Source: Hyperoplus lanceolatus (Eukaryota; Chordata; Actinopteri; Uranoscopiformes; Ammodytidae). Taken from it: a DNA stretch of 64,000 nucleotides. The notes under the pieces are model-generated. The model saw only the letters and a list, made by a program, of their open reading frames with translations, had not been told where the DNA came from and did not search any database. The position numbers were made by a program, and so were the translations under genes. Positions within the stretch are counted from its first letter, which is position 1; each line of letters starts with the position of its first letter. Where the stretch lies: positions 13,080,001 through 13,144,000 of the forward strand of contig CM049398.1 in NCBI GenBank assembly GCA_026929865.2. Direction: 5' to 3'. Shown piece by piece: positions 33,861 to 49,643 of the stretch.

Positions 33861-35003
33861 TACTACGTTCTCGGGGCATCTCATTTTAACACTCACTCAA
33901 CATGTGTGCGCACACATAGAGGTGAAATAATCACTTCAGAGCAAAAACAAATATATTATGCACTCATTATGCTAGATGCCAAAAGACAACATTTTGGAAA
34001 GAGGGATGAAAATCAGTGACTTTAGCCAACTAAGATATGGCGCTGCAAACCAAACTCAGAAAACTCATTTTTGAAGGTACTTCAACAAGAAAAACATTAA
34101 AGCTAATCAAATACCTTCACCGCTCTAACATTGTATTTACATGTCGTTTTTCTAATTCTCATTGTATCCTCCTTGACAAGATATAGTACTTATTAACTGT
34201 TATTAAGTGTTTAATAAAGGACGTATTAACCTTAATAATCATTGTTCATAGAGCATAGTTAACTGTTATTAATTGATTGATAAAGATGTGGTTACCTTCA
34301 TAAAGCAACAAACAATGCTTAGTAAAGGTTTAACAATGACATAATAGGCAAGTTAGTAAGACTCAATCAATAGGTTTGTAACGCTTTTATTAACAGCTAT
34401 CAGAAACTCATAAGACTTTTATTAATGCTATTAAACAATCAATTAATAGTTAAGAAGTGTCTTATAAGTGCTTATAAAAGTCTTATAATCACACTGTCAA
34501 CATGTTTATTATGTTACTATTAACACTTATATATAGTCTTATTAACACAAATTAATGTTAATAAGCATCTAATAAGGTCCTTATTACCTATTTACTAAGG
34601 CTTATAACAAGAACCTTAATATAAAGCGTTACCCAGTTTGGTTTGGTACGGTACAGTTTACTACAGAACGGTAACCCTAGATCTGGCTTGCATTTCCACT
34701 GCCGACAATACCCTTACTTGGTGGGCGAGGTATTCAGATAATGATAGTTACTGGGTATCATGACATCATAGAGCGGGATAGAGTGTAGCCCAACAATATA
34801 TTCAATAAGCAAATCTTTGCAGAGGAGATTACACATGTGGCTCAACCCTCTTGGGAATGTTTGGAACCCCCAATGAAAGGGTGACCACAATAAGTATGGT
34901 ACGGTTATTTATGTACCCTTCTCAATTTTTGACCGTGCAAATGCAAATAATTCTGTGCTGGACTGTACCAAACTGAACTGTACCGTTTAATGGAAACAAG
35001 GCT

Positions 35004-37257
<2,254 letters not shown>

Positions 37258-37480
37258 AGTGGTAAATGGTAAATGGACTTGACTTGTATATCGAATTTTT
37301 GCAGATTTTCTCAGCCCCAAAGCACTTTACATATCTTACCACATTCACCCATTCATACACACACTCATACACCGATGGCAGTAGCTGCAACACAAGGCAC
37401 TCTCTGAACCATCGAGAGCAACGTGGGGTTCAGTGTCTTGCCTTCACCTATCTGTGTCTACCTGTCAGTAAGCCATTCTT
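37258..37480 (+). repeat. Degraded SINE/LINE-tail repeat
   Basis: The order 'GGTAAATGGTAAATGGACTTG', 'AGCACTTTACA', 'CATTCACCCATTCATACACACACTCATACACCGATGGCAG', then a GGGGTTCAGTGTCTTGCC block is the signature of a very common teleost repeat ('GGTAAATGGACTGCATTTATATAGCGC...'). About 220 bp remain. It is best called a non-LTR-derived repeat; the exact family is uncertain. Confidence 0.7.
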
Positions 37481-39803
<2,323 letters not shown>

Positions 39804-40185
39804 ATACGCCAGCTGGCACACTCGGCGGCTGATGGTGTATATGCCATATGTACTGGGAGGAAGGTTACAGGTCGCAGGGCCTCAGGGTCACTGGGAGTGC
39901 ACTGAGGAGAGAGGAAACAGGCCTAATCTGAGAGAGGCTGGCAACTTCCTGTTCTGAGAGGAGGGTACACAGAGGACACTGTCTTAGCTCTGGATACCCA
40001 GCTAGTGAGTTTACTATGTAATTCAATCAGGATTAGACCACTCACTCATTTCATTTCATTTTCATTTAACTTTTATTTATCCTCGAGAGACCAATTGAGG
40101 GGTGACCCTCATTTTCAATGGTGTCGAGTTCAAACAAATTCCAAGGAAAAACAACAATGCATACACAATATTCAATGCAAATACA

Positions 40186-40545
40186 TCAAATACACAACAA
40201 CAGGTGAAGAGAAGAAAAAAAACAAAAAGCAAAAAAAACTATTGAAACATTTACATAGTGGTGAAGAGTGGCAGCAATTAAAATGAAATTAAAACAGTTA
40301 CAGGTAGAGTTTGGCAGATTCAAGATAGTTTGTTTAAATTGATTAAAGGATATGAAGGTATTCAGTTTAATTTGTTGCTGTAAATTGTTCCAGGAGTCGG
40401 GGGCACTGAAGCTAAAAGCTGTCTTTCCCAGCTCAGACCGGGCTTGTGGGACATAAAGCATGAGCATGTCAGTGGAGCGGGTCTGATAAAGCCCATCTGA
40501 AATTTGCAACATTTCTGTTAAATAACGAGGAAGCTTCCCGGTCAA
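40186..40545 (-). pseudogene. LINE ORF2 C-terminal segment
   Basis: Reads LYQTRSTDMLMLYVPQARSE, then LGKTAFSFSAPDSWNNLQ, the typical closing block of L2/CR1-group ORF2 proteins, followed by a Cys-containing tail (STCNCF). It is out of frame with the RT core. Confidence 0.85.
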
Positions 40546-40685
40546 GGCTTTGTAAATAAAAATATGCCAATGTGCATCATGTCTCTCTTTAAGGGAGTAC
40601 CACCCAACCTTTTCATATAAAAGACAATGGTGTGTGTCATAAGCATCTCCTGTGATGAACCTTAAAGCAGAGTGAAAAACAGAGT

Positions 40686-41420
40686 CTAGGAGTTTAAGAC
40701 ATGAATGAGATGCCGGTAAACCACATCACCGTAATCAAGGACAGACATAAAAACTGCCTCAATAATCCTTTTCCTACCAAATAAAGGGAAGGTGGTTTTG
40801 TTCCTATAAAAATAGCCAATTTTTTGTCGTAGTCGACAAACAAGATTTTTTATATGGAAATTAAAAGTGAGTTTATCATCTAACCAGATGCCGAGATATT
40901 TGTACTCTGTGACTCTTTCAATTAAAAATCCATTCTTTGTAAAAACATTAAAATCATTCAAATTTGTAGTTCTTGCTCTGGAGAAACACATATATTTGGT
41001 TTTGTCTGTATTAAGAACAAGCCTGAGGTCTACTAGACAGTCCTGCAGAGTATTAAAAGAGCTTTGTAGGTTCTCAATAGATTGGTGCACCGAATCGGAA
41101 ATGCAATACAGTACTGTGTCGTCAGCGTATAGATGGGTGTGACAGTTTTTTAGCGATGAAACAATGTTATTTATATAAATTGTGAAAAGAACTGGACCTA
41201 AAATTGAGCCCTGTGGGACACCATTTGTAACAGTTAAGAATTCAGATTGGTATCTTCCCAGTTTAACTGACTGCTGTCTATCAGAGAGATAATCCCTAAA
41301 CCAGCTACATGCAGACTGATCAAAGCCAATGTCATAAAGCCTCTGTAAAAGCAAATGGTGGTCAACAGTATCAAAGGCCTTTGAAAGATCAATAAAAAGT
41401 GCTGCACAGTGCTGCAACAA
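40686..41420 (-). pseudogene. LINE ORF2 reverse transcriptase core
   Basis: The catalytic motifs are in order: LFIDLSKAFDTVDHHLLLQRL (motif A), GVPQGSILGPVLF (motif B), HLYADDTVLY (motif C with both Asp) and VTEYKYLGIWLDDKL. About 245 residues stay open, so this segment decayed little. It is frame-shifted relative to the linker before it and the tail after it. Confidence 0.93.
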
Positions 41421-41610
41421 TGTTGTCTACAACCAAAGTCACAGCAGAGACAGTACTGTGGCCTGCCCAAAAACCAGATTGGAATGGGCTCAAAATGGAA
41501 GCACTAGAAATGTTTTTAACTGATTATTAATAAGTGAATCTAGAATTTTTGCCAGGCATGGGAGTTTGTAAATTGGCCTGTAGTTATTAAGATTATTTTT
41601 GTCACCACCT

Positions 41611-42096
41611 TTATGTAAAGGAATTACATGAGCTATTAATTTTAGGAACTATTCCAGAGGAGATGGAAAGATTAAAAATATGGGTAATTTGTTTTGATAT
41701 TATATGTGTCGAAAGCTTGATTGAAAACGGATCCAAATTGTCCTCTCCCATGTACTTCTTGGGGTTGATGGCGAGGAGCGCATCTTCAACAACACTTTTG
41801 GGAAGAAGATCAAGGCTGAAAATAGGAGTTTGAGAGACAGGCGGTACGTTACTACTGGTGGTAGAAGGCGTATATCCTCCATTCTGAAAGAGTTGACCAG
41901 CAGCTACAAAATGTTTATTAAAAGCTAAGCCAATCTCTTTTTGATCATTGAGAGTGTGACCATTTAATTTGATCTGAGTGGGAACTGTGCTAGAATTGTT
42001 TTTATTATAGTTCACAGCTTTCCAAAATAGTGCAGGGTTAGAGTAGCAGTTTGAGATTAATTCAAGGTAGTATTCAGATTTGGCTTTCCTGACCAT
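41611..42096 (-). pseudogene. LINE ORF2 linker and RT-finger region
   Basis: Contains AKSEYYLELI, NPALFWKAVN, LAFNKHFV and KYMGEDNLDPFSIK, the conserved region just before the reverse transcriptase fingers in L2-type elements. It lies in a different frame from the endonuclease, so a frameshift separates them. Confidence 0.85.
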
Positions 42097-42365
42097 GGCT
42101 GTGCATTTATTCCTAAGGTGTCTAAAAATTGTCCAATTGGTATTATCTCCAGAGCGTCTAGCTACAGACCATGCTTTATTTCTCTCGGAAAATAAATCAG
42201 ACAGTTCACTTGTAAACCAGGGGTTTGATCTATTTTTTACTCTATGTTTTTTTAGAGGCGCATGCTTGTTTATAATTGAGGTGAAAGTATTGATGAAATG
42301 GTCTAAGGCTAACTCAACATCCGAAATTTGCGTAGTCAGTTGAATGTCACTATGATGGAGATCAC

Positions 42366-43157
42366 TTAAAAAGGCTTGCTCGTTAAAACCTTTAAAATTA
42401 CGCTTAATTTAGGTTGAGATCTTTTTAAATGAATACTTCTGATACAGGCCACTGGGCAGTGATCACTAATCCCAAACTCAAAGACACCAGCTGAGGCTAT
42501 TTTATTTATTTTATTTGATAAGATTAAATCTATTAAAGTTGATTTTGCTGGGTTTTTTAGATTAGGTCTTGTGGGCTCAGTTATTAATTGTGTAAGATTA
42601 ATGTTGCTACAGATTTCTTTGAAAGATTCAGAGGCACCAGAAAGCCAGTCAATGTTAAAATCACCCATCACAATTACCTCTCTATTTACATAACTGGAGA
42701 GCATATGTGCCAGATCGTTTAAGGAGCTAGTTACAGCTGAAGGGGGCCTATATACACCAATTACAACAAAACAATCATTTGACGATAAAGATAATTCTAG
42801 CGCAATAAATTCAAAGCAATTTGGAACAGAGACGGCATGTAAAAGTGTTACAGAATAACAGGATTTAACATATACAGCTACTCCCCCACCCCTAGTGTTT
42901 CTGTCTATTCTGAATAAGTTATAATCATTTATTGCCACAATAGAGTCATCTGTACTCTTCTTTAACCAGGATTCAGTCAGAATCAAAACATCTGGGTCTG
43001 CCTGGGACACTAAAATCTTTACGTGGTCTAATTTATCATGCTGCAATAAACTTCTAATATTTAAATGTAGAAAACCCAAGCCCTTTCTTGATTTAAGAAT
43101 TTGTGGTGAATTTAGCTTACAGCTAGGAAGCATTGCTTGTTTTTCAGGGTCATACAA
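42366..43157 (-). pseudogene. LINE ORF2 endonuclease domain
   Basis: About 260 residues with the landmarks of an apurinic-type endonuclease: LHLNIRSL, LILTESWL (catalytic Glu), GVYRPPSA, VMGDFNIDW, and GISDHCPV (catalytic Asp-His). It nicks target DNA to prime reverse transcription. This domain is intact in one frame. The frame is lost downstream of SQPKLS, before the linker. Confidence 0.92.
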
Positions 43158-43745
43158 AACAGGTTTGTGCCTATAGAGGGAGAGCCAACGTTAGAAGCAG
43201 CAGGTGGATGGGCCGTTGGAGGTGAGGGAGGACAGTCAGGTGTGATGTCCAGAGCTGGAGGAAGGTTTGCAGCACAGATGGAAGGAGAGTATAATTCATG
43301 TTGAGCAGGGCTCCCGGGGGGATCTTTTTTAGTGATATCTGTGATTGAAGGACAATTTGAGGTGTTTATATGAGTTAAATTGGGGGATACTTCAGCAGGA
43401 CCCCTGGGGAGATCTTTTTTAATGGGGGATGCTTTGGTAGGGTCGTGCTGTGGTAAATATCAGTCCAAATTATGCCAAGATGCGATGTGATGAATGTAGT
43501 GATTAGTAAGTTCTTTAATACCTTTGGCATTGGGATGGAGGCCGTCAGATTTAAGTAGTGTGTGTCTAGAGAATGAGTCAAAGTTGTTAATATAGCCCAG
43601 AGAGTTGCCCGAGCACCAGGACTCCAGTCATTCATGGAAATCCAGAAGACGGCTGTAGCGCTCAGGGCTTTTGGATGACGTGGGAATGGGGCCGGAAAAT
43701 ATACAGAATTTCCCCAGGCTCTCCAGGCTCTCCTCACGCCCTCTA
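43158..43745 (-). pseudogene. LINE ORF1 remnant with esterase-like motif
   Basis: One frame reads FCIFSGPIPTSSKSPERYSR, then LLDFHE, a TGA stop at 43,628-43,630, then SWCSGNSLGYINNFDSFSRH and LLKSDGLHPNAKGIKEL. The DGLHPN box is the Asp-His end of an SGNH/GDSL-type esterase fold, known from ORF1 proteins of some CR1/L2 elements. A Pro-rich tail follows, leading towards ORF2. The N-terminal part is missing. Confidence 0.75.
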
Positions 43746-45220
43746 ATAATAGTGAAAGGTATAGGGGGTCAGACCGAGCGTTACATTAGTTTCTCCGTAA
43801 CGTAATTTTACGTCTACATATGGTTCTTTTTGGTCACATGGTTCTACAATGTTTTTTTTTCAATCCCATGTAGTTTCGGTAAGCCTTATTTTACATAACA
43901 ATACTTCAAAATGCTTTACTGTGTAAGGAACACATCTATTCTTCTCAGCCCTACAGAAAATATGGAATTGTTCAGAGAATATAAAAAAAGCTGCCAATAT
44001 GCAAAAATACCCACTTTGTTTTACAGGAAATTGAAGAAATATATTTTTTTATGGAAATGTAATTAACCTACTCCTAACACACTTTTGTACTGGAGTTAAC
44101 AATAGACTATGTTCACATGTGGTGAGCACAGTTCCGAAAATACTTCTAGGAATAGAAAATGGGGGGGGGTCAATATTCTAAAAATATAATCTAAAAATAA
44201 AGAGTCTTGTGGCAATATTACCCAATCACCAGTAACTGCTGGTTTGGAAAAAAAATTAATAAACACATTGTTATATTCCTCCTCCTCATGTAACACATGC
44301 ACCAAAATAGACTTTTATCTTTTCCTGTCAACCAAAGTTTTTTTTTTTTTTTTTTTTTAAGAAACCAAGGGTGGGGGGGGGGGAGTAAGGCCAGAGGTGG
44401 AGTCCGGACAGATAGCTTTTCAATCTGGGTCAGAATGTGGACAGAGACCCACTGCAATTCCACCTAAACTGGGAGGAGGAAGAGGATTCAAAAACTGATG
44501 AGCATTGGTCCAAATAGATAGATTACCAGACTGTCAGTCAAAGGATGGACAGTCATACAGTAGTAGTTCAATGTAATGCTCAGGCAGAGAATGTACTTTA
44601 TGTTTATATCATGGCCTGGAGGTATGAAGGGGTCTTGTCCTTAATTGCCCTGTTAAAACCAGTGTTGAATAAAGCTTGGGAAACATGGGAGAACTTAGAG
44701 AGATGAGGACTAAAAAAGACTAGATGGGTTGCAGAACTTTGGATGAGCACCAAGTGTCAAAGAGTGAATGCAACCCACTCACCAGACTAAACATTACAGT
44801 AATATGGGACGATTCTGCAAAACCTTGGATTACGTTCAGTGACAACATTTTTAAACCTTCAATGCCAGTAGTTTTTTTTTACATTAAATATTATGATAAA
44901 TCATTTTTACAATATCCATGCAGGTAGGGGGCGAGCATATGGATACAAAGCTATCAATAATCAGATACTTTGGGTGCAATACCCGTACTTCCATGCTATT
45001 TAATATGCCAGAAAAAGATTTAGTTTGTATAATACATGTACGTATGTCAAATGCACTACAATGCCAAAAATGCCCAATGTCCTTTTACATGTGGTTGCAT
45101 TTTGCAATGTGCTACATCTTTTTTGGATATTCGGACCTACGATCCACTGCACAGCAGCAGTTACTGTACACCAAATTAACTGATTCACCGAGAGGGCACA
45201 ACCATGGACTGCAACTGATA
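43746..45220. other. Non-coding stretch, no gene seen
   Basis: A poly-T run of about 20 lies at 44,338-44,358 and a G run at 44,373-44,383. No exons or element ends recognised. Confidence 0.5.
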
Positions 45221-45467
45221 TACAGTATCTCACAAAAGTGAGTACACCCCTCACATTTCTTCAAATATTTTATTATATCTTTTCATGGGACAACACTGAA
45301 GAAATGACACTTTGATACAATGTAAAGTAGCGTGTGTACAGCTTATATAACAGTGTAAATTTACTGTCCCCTCAAAATAACTCGACACACAGCCATTAAT
45401 GTCTAAACTGCCGGTTACAAAAGTGAGTACACCCCTGAGTTAAAATGTCCAAATTGGGCCCAAAGTG

Positions 45468-46219
45468 TCAATATTTTGTGTGGCCACCATTATTTTCCAG
45501 CACTACCTTAACCCTCATGGGCATGGAGTTCACCAGAGCTTCACAGGTTGCCACTGGAATCCTCTTCCCCTCATTCATGACAACATCAAGGAGCTGGTGG
45601 ATACTGGAGACCTTGCGCTCCTCCATCTCCTGTTTTAAGAAGCCCCAAAGATGCTCAATAGGGTTTAGGTCTGGGGACATGCTTGGCCAGTCCATAACCT
45701 TTACCCTCAGCTTCTTTAGCAAGCCAGTGGTCGCTAGGAGGTGTGTTTGGGGTCGTGCAATACTGCCCTGCGGCCCAGTTTACGAAGGGGATCATGTTCT
45801 GCTTCAGTATGGCACAGTACATGTTGGTATTCAATGAACTGTAGATCCCCAGTGCTGGCAGCACTCATGCAGCCCCAGACCATGGCACTCCAACCACCAT
45901 GCTTGACTATAGGCAAGACACACTTGTCTTTGTACTCCTCACCTGTTTGCTACCACACACTCTTAACACCATCTGAACCAAATAAATGTATCTTGGTCTC
46001 ATCAGACCACAGGACATGGTTGCAGTCATCCATGTCCGTAGTCTGCTTGTCTTCAGCAAACTGTTTGTGGGGTTTATTTTGCATCATCTTTAGAATAGGC
46101 TTCCTTCTCGGACGACAGCCATGCAGACCAATATGATGCAGAGTGCGGCGTATGGTCTGAGCACTGACAGGTTGACCCCCAACCCCTTCAAGCCCTGCAG
46201 CAATGCTGGCAGCACTCAT
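45468..46219 (-). pseudogene. Tc1-like transposase remnant, left half
   Basis: Contains a helix-turn-helix part (SAQTIRRTLHHIGLHGCRPR), the first catalytic Asp (LWSDETKIHLFG), a GGWSAMVWGC block, a deleted second-Asp region (VLHDPKHTS), and the third catalytic site SPDLNPIEHLWGF. Several frame changes and a short deletion in the second-Asp region disable it. Confidence 0.88.
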
Positions 46220-46301
46220 ACGTCAATTTTCCAAAGCCAACCTCTTGGTATGACGCTGAAAATGTGCACTCAACCTTCTTAAACTGGGCTGCAGGGCAGT
46301 A

Positions 46302-46604
46302 TTGCAACATGATAACGACCCCAAACACACCTCCAAGACGACCAGTGGCTTGCTAAAGAAGCTGAGGGTAAAGGTGACGGACTGGCCAAGCATGTCCCCA
46401 GACCTAAACCCTATTGAGCATCTTTGGGGCTTCTTAAAACGGGAGATGGAGAAGCGCAAGGTCTCTAATAGCTACCAGCTCCGTGATGTTGTCATGAATG
46501 AGTGGAAGAGGATTCCAGTGGGAACCTGTGAAGCTCTGGTGACCTCCATGCCCAAGAGGGTTAAGGTAGTGCTGGAAAATAATGGTGGCCACACAAAATA
46601 TTGA
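46302..46604 (+). pseudogene. Tc1-like transposase remnant, right half
   Basis: A 100-residue open frame equals the C-terminal part of the same transposase: HDNDPKHTSKTT (second Asp) and SPDLNPIEHLWGFLKREMEK (Glu) with 34 residues between, the DD34E spacing of Tc1, ending NNGGHTKY. Nothing upstream in this orientation codes for the first half. Confidence 0.9.
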
Positions 46605-46851
46605 CACTTTGGGCCCAATTTGGACATTTTTTCTTAGGGGTGTACTCACTTTTGTTGCCTTCAGTTTAGACATTAATGGCTGTGTGTCAAGTTATTTTGA
46701 GGCGACAGTAAATTTACACTGTAATACAAGCTGTACACTGACTACTTTACATTATATCAAAGTGTAATTTCTTCAGTGTTGTCCCATGGAAAGATATAAT
46801 GAAATATTTGAAGAAATGTGAGGGGTGTACTCACTTTTGTGAGATACTGTA

Positions 46852-47042
46852 TGAGCATATTTTGACGAAATGTCCCAACAGCTGCAGTATGTAGTAAAAT
46901 TAAAACAAATACATTTTGGAACGCAGTGTAAGTCTTTTTTTTAGAATGCATACTTCAGTCAAGAAGCATTGTTAAAGTATAGTGCTGAAAGCTTATTTCA
47001 CCTCGATAGCTAATCAAAATCATGACACACTGTAGCTCTCCC
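46852..47042. other. Short unannotated spacer
   Basis: AT-rich, between the rearranged Tc1 element and the foldback element. Nothing seen. Confidence 0.5.
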
Positions 47043-47049
47043 CTATATG

Positions 47050-47790
47050 CAACCCTTTCTCATCAAAATTACGTTCCCAGAGGACTATTCGGCATTCTCA
47101 GTTACGTTTGACCATTTACGTATTTTGTCCGTGATTACGTTTTTATGAACATATTCGGCATTCTCAATTACGTTTGACTGAAAAACGTATTTTGTCCGAA
47201 ATTACGTTTTTATGAACATATCGCAAACAAGTTCGTTCTCAGCCTAGAGCTGTTCAGGATGCTCAATTATGTTTGGCTACAAAACGTATTGATTACGTTT
47301 TAATAAACATATCGCATACATTCGTTCTCAGCCTATTTTTTGCCATTTATTTACCTCTAGGATTATGTTTGGTTGAAGTGTGCATTGTCTGGGCGGCTGC
47401 CTGAACTACAGCGCTGCAGGAAATTAATATGTTCCATAGATATGTTCACATGTTTCTTCATTCATTCATTCAAACAGGAAATCGACGTTCCGACATGGCC
47501 ACGCCCCCTTTGGGTGGAAAACAAAGCGATTTTGACTATAATGCAAAAAATTGCGGTCCAAAACAGCACAAAAAGAAAACGATCAGAGGTAAATAAGTTA
47601 CAATTTGACCGACAGACACAATGTTAAGATCCTTTACAACTACTCTGCCAGCTAGATAACGTTAAACTAGACTACGGAACTACACAGGGCTGCAGGGAAA
47701 ATAGGGTGACGTCAGACGCACGCCCCTCTACAAACCAATCAGTATCGAGGAATGCTAAACGAGCCTATCGGCAGCCCTGAGCTAAAAAGA
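47050..47790. repeat. Left inverted arm of the foldback element
   Basis: Pairs with the right arm up to CCAGCTAGATAACGTTAA (47,649-47,666). A 400-bp block of the right arm is absent here, and pairing resumes at GTGACGTCAGACGCACGCCC. It contains a copy of exon 1 of the small gene described at 52,771-53,065, with one extra C that shifts the frame, but with a proper GT donor (GAG/GTAAAT). Confidence 0.85.
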
Positions 47791-48758
47791 TTTCTAGCGA
47801 GACCTATGTACTTTATTTTCATAATCTTGATATTGCGAATTCATATGATCTGTCTGAAGTCTGATAGGCTAATTCTCAAGAAATGTTCGGTACACAAATA
47901 GGCTACGTGCCAAGCTGTTGATCAACTGGACACAATCAAAGATAGCACACACACACACAGCTGACAAGAGCGCTCCCTCCCTCCCTCCACCCGCCGCCGA
48001 GTTTTTTTTCCCAGAGCAAATTTTTGAAGTCAAGGGTTATCATGGTGACACAAATACGTCACACTTCAGCTAGTAAGTGCATAAACATATGTTTTGAAAA
48101 CATATCTAGCGAGAAATACATCAGAATATCATTATATTCGGTAATTGGGAGTATCTGATCTCTATTTGGTTAGTTTGCTGACGTATTTACCACCGTTGCT
48201 ATGTAATCCTACATTTCCCATCATCCTTTTTAGGGCTGGGTGGACCCGTTCGACTCCTATCAGAGTGTCTGCCGATTCAGGGCGCATTCCATTTACAATT
48301 CAGGGCCTCCGCCGTAAAACCACAAGTCAGACATGTTCACACGGCTGACACTTCCGTTCTGCCCCATCATAATAAAAAAAACTTAACAGGAAGTAGGTTA
48401 CATTATTCCCCTCCTCCGAAACGTCCCCGTTTCCACACAGAAACATCATAAGGGCCCTTAGGAATAATGGAACCACTTACAGAAACATGCTGCACTACCA
48501 AAAAATTAATAAAATAACTTGAATTGAACACATTCTTTATAGGCCTACCCTAAACCTTAAAGCATGTAGGCTAGGGAAACTATTTCTGTAAGAAAAATGT
48601 GTTTTATAGCCTTTGTGGTTGTATAATTTAAAGTTTCTGATCAAATATGTGGCGGATTATACATGAAATTATAAAACAATTAAATGTACAGTTTAAATTT
48701 TCATTGAATAGGCTTCTTGAACTTACTAAAGCAGTACTCTACAATGCGTGTGTGTGTG

Positions 48759-48790
<32 letters not shown>

Positions 48791-49171
48791 TGTGTCACAT
48801 CTTGTAGCCTACCCTGACAGGGATTTGGTTGTTTTCTTTTAGTTAATGATATTAAATGTTGCTATAAATTGTGCATAGCCTACACATAATATAAAACTAG
48901 GTGCATATTGAATGTGAATCCTGCAACTGAAAGTATTTGGAAGGAGTAGGCCAGTTACTCAAATGGGAGTAGTTTAAAGATTGCTTTATTCATGATTTTG
49001 ACCTTAAAAGGTAGAATTTTAGGCAGTCTTATGAACAGTGCTTAATCAGTGTTTGCGGTGTGGTGTGGCAGTGTTTATTATTTTCTGCATATGCAGTTGA
49101 CTCAGTATATTGTCCCCTGTCTTAATGGTAAGTGGTCTTGGCGGTTTGTCCACCACACACTTGGCATGATA
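47791..49171. other. Interior of the foldback, nothing recognised
   Basis: Apart from the GT tract at 48.75 kb there is no coding frame or known element end. A short T-rich segment followed by a CA-rich patch lies at 47,949-48,010. Confidence 0.5.
48748..48794. repeat. (GT)n with GC variants
   Basis: About 12 GT units then TGCGTGCGTGCGTGCGTG. Lies inside the foldback element. Confidence 0.9.
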
Positions 49172-49486
49172 TACAGGTGAAATTTGAATATCGTGCAAAA
49201 GTTCATTTATTTCAGTAATTCAACTTTATAGGTGAAAATGATATCTTATACAGACTCATTACATACAAAGTGAGATATGTGAAGCCTTTATTTTTTATAA
49301 TTGTGATTATTATGGCTTACAGTTTATAAAAACCCCAAATTCAAAATCTCAGAAAATTAGAATATTACATAAAATCAATAAAAAAAGGATTTTAAATACA
49401 GAACTGTCGGCCCTCTAGAAAGTATAATCATGCATATGTACTAAGTACTTGGTTTGGGCCCCTTTTGCATGAATTATTGCCTAAAT

Positions 49487-49609
49487 ATTGCCTCTATATG
49501 TTGTGAGTGTATTATTGTGAGTGAACATGTAACTTGTTGCTGCCTCTTGGCCAGGACTCCCTTGAAAAAGAGGTTTTTAATCTCAATGGGACTTTCCTGG
49601 TTAAATAAA

Positions 49610-49642
<33 letters not shown>
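49487..49642 (+). mobile_element. LINE-type 3' tail insertion, poly-A
   Basis: Interrupts the left transposase remnant. It holds TTGGCCAGGACTCCCTTG, AATCTCAATGGGACTTTCC and TGGTTAAATAAAGGTT, then about 25 A. This is a frequent teleost non-LTR or SINE tail. No clear target duplication. Confidence 0.7.

Positions 49643-49643
<1 letters not shown>

Larger units (their letters stand above)
29783..34633. mobile_element. 4.85-kb DNA transposon, long inverted arms, 8-bp TSD
   Basis: Both ends carry GGTAACGCTTTATATTAAGG in inverted orientation, and the identical flanks CAGTTTGG lie at 29,775-29,782 and 34,634-34,641. An 8-bp duplication fits hAT-, P- or Mutator-type elements; the superfamily cannot be set without a transposase. 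The arms are unusually long: the left one, ignoring insertions, pairs with about 34,090-34,633, and the match TATCTTGTCAAGG...GGATACAATG recurs inverted near 31,239 and 34,161. Between the arms lies about 2.8 kb with a CCDC106-like gene and two smaller elements. No DDE transposase was seen. The boundary could shift by one or two bases because of the G run. Confidence 0.85.
29752..35003. mobile_element. Outer MITE, split by a 4.85-kb insertion
   Basis: The left end reads AGCCTTGTTTCCACTG and the right end reads AATGGAAACAAGGCT, its inverted partner. Without the insertion at 29,783-34,633 the element would be about 400 bp. Its body has repeated GGTACGGTACAG / CTGTACC motifs. The bases flanking the ends are CAT on both sides, a possible 3-bp target duplication as in PIF/Harbinger elements, but this is weak. 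Confidence 0.7.
40030..43745 (-). mobile_element. L2-type LINE, 5'-truncated and frameshifted
   Basis: Read on the - strand, it runs from an ORF1 remnant through an AP-type endonuclease, a linker and a reverse transcriptase to a 3' tail (GATAAATAAAAGTTAAATG) ending in ATGAAATGAAATGAG-like repeats. Domain order and the esterase-like ORF1 fit the CR1/L2 group of non-LTR elements. It ends abruptly near 43,745 within ORF1, the usual outcome of target-primed insertion. At least three frame changes and one in-frame stop show it is inactive. Clear target duplications were not identified. Confidence 0.9.
45223..46849. mobile_element. Rearranged Tc1-like element, inverted 3' halves
   Basis: TA flanks (45,221-45,222; 46,850-46,851) enclose long inverted repeats starting CAGTATCTCACAAAAGTGAG. 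Each arm repeats AAAAGTGAGTACACCCCT about 180-190 bp further in, the IR/DR layout of Tc1-like elements. A normal copy has one transposase gene between the repeats. Here both ends carry its 3' end: a - strand copy from the left and a + strand copy from the right meet near 46,280. The 5' end of the gene is lost. Both terminal repeats are complete, so it could still be mobilised by transposase from elsewhere. Confidence 0.92.

Noticed and set aside
40867..41142. + strand frame of 91 codons
   Set aside because: Lies antisense to the LINE reverse transcriptase.
45655..46136. + strand frames across the first Tc1-like element
   Set aside because: Antisense shadows of the - strand transposase remnant.
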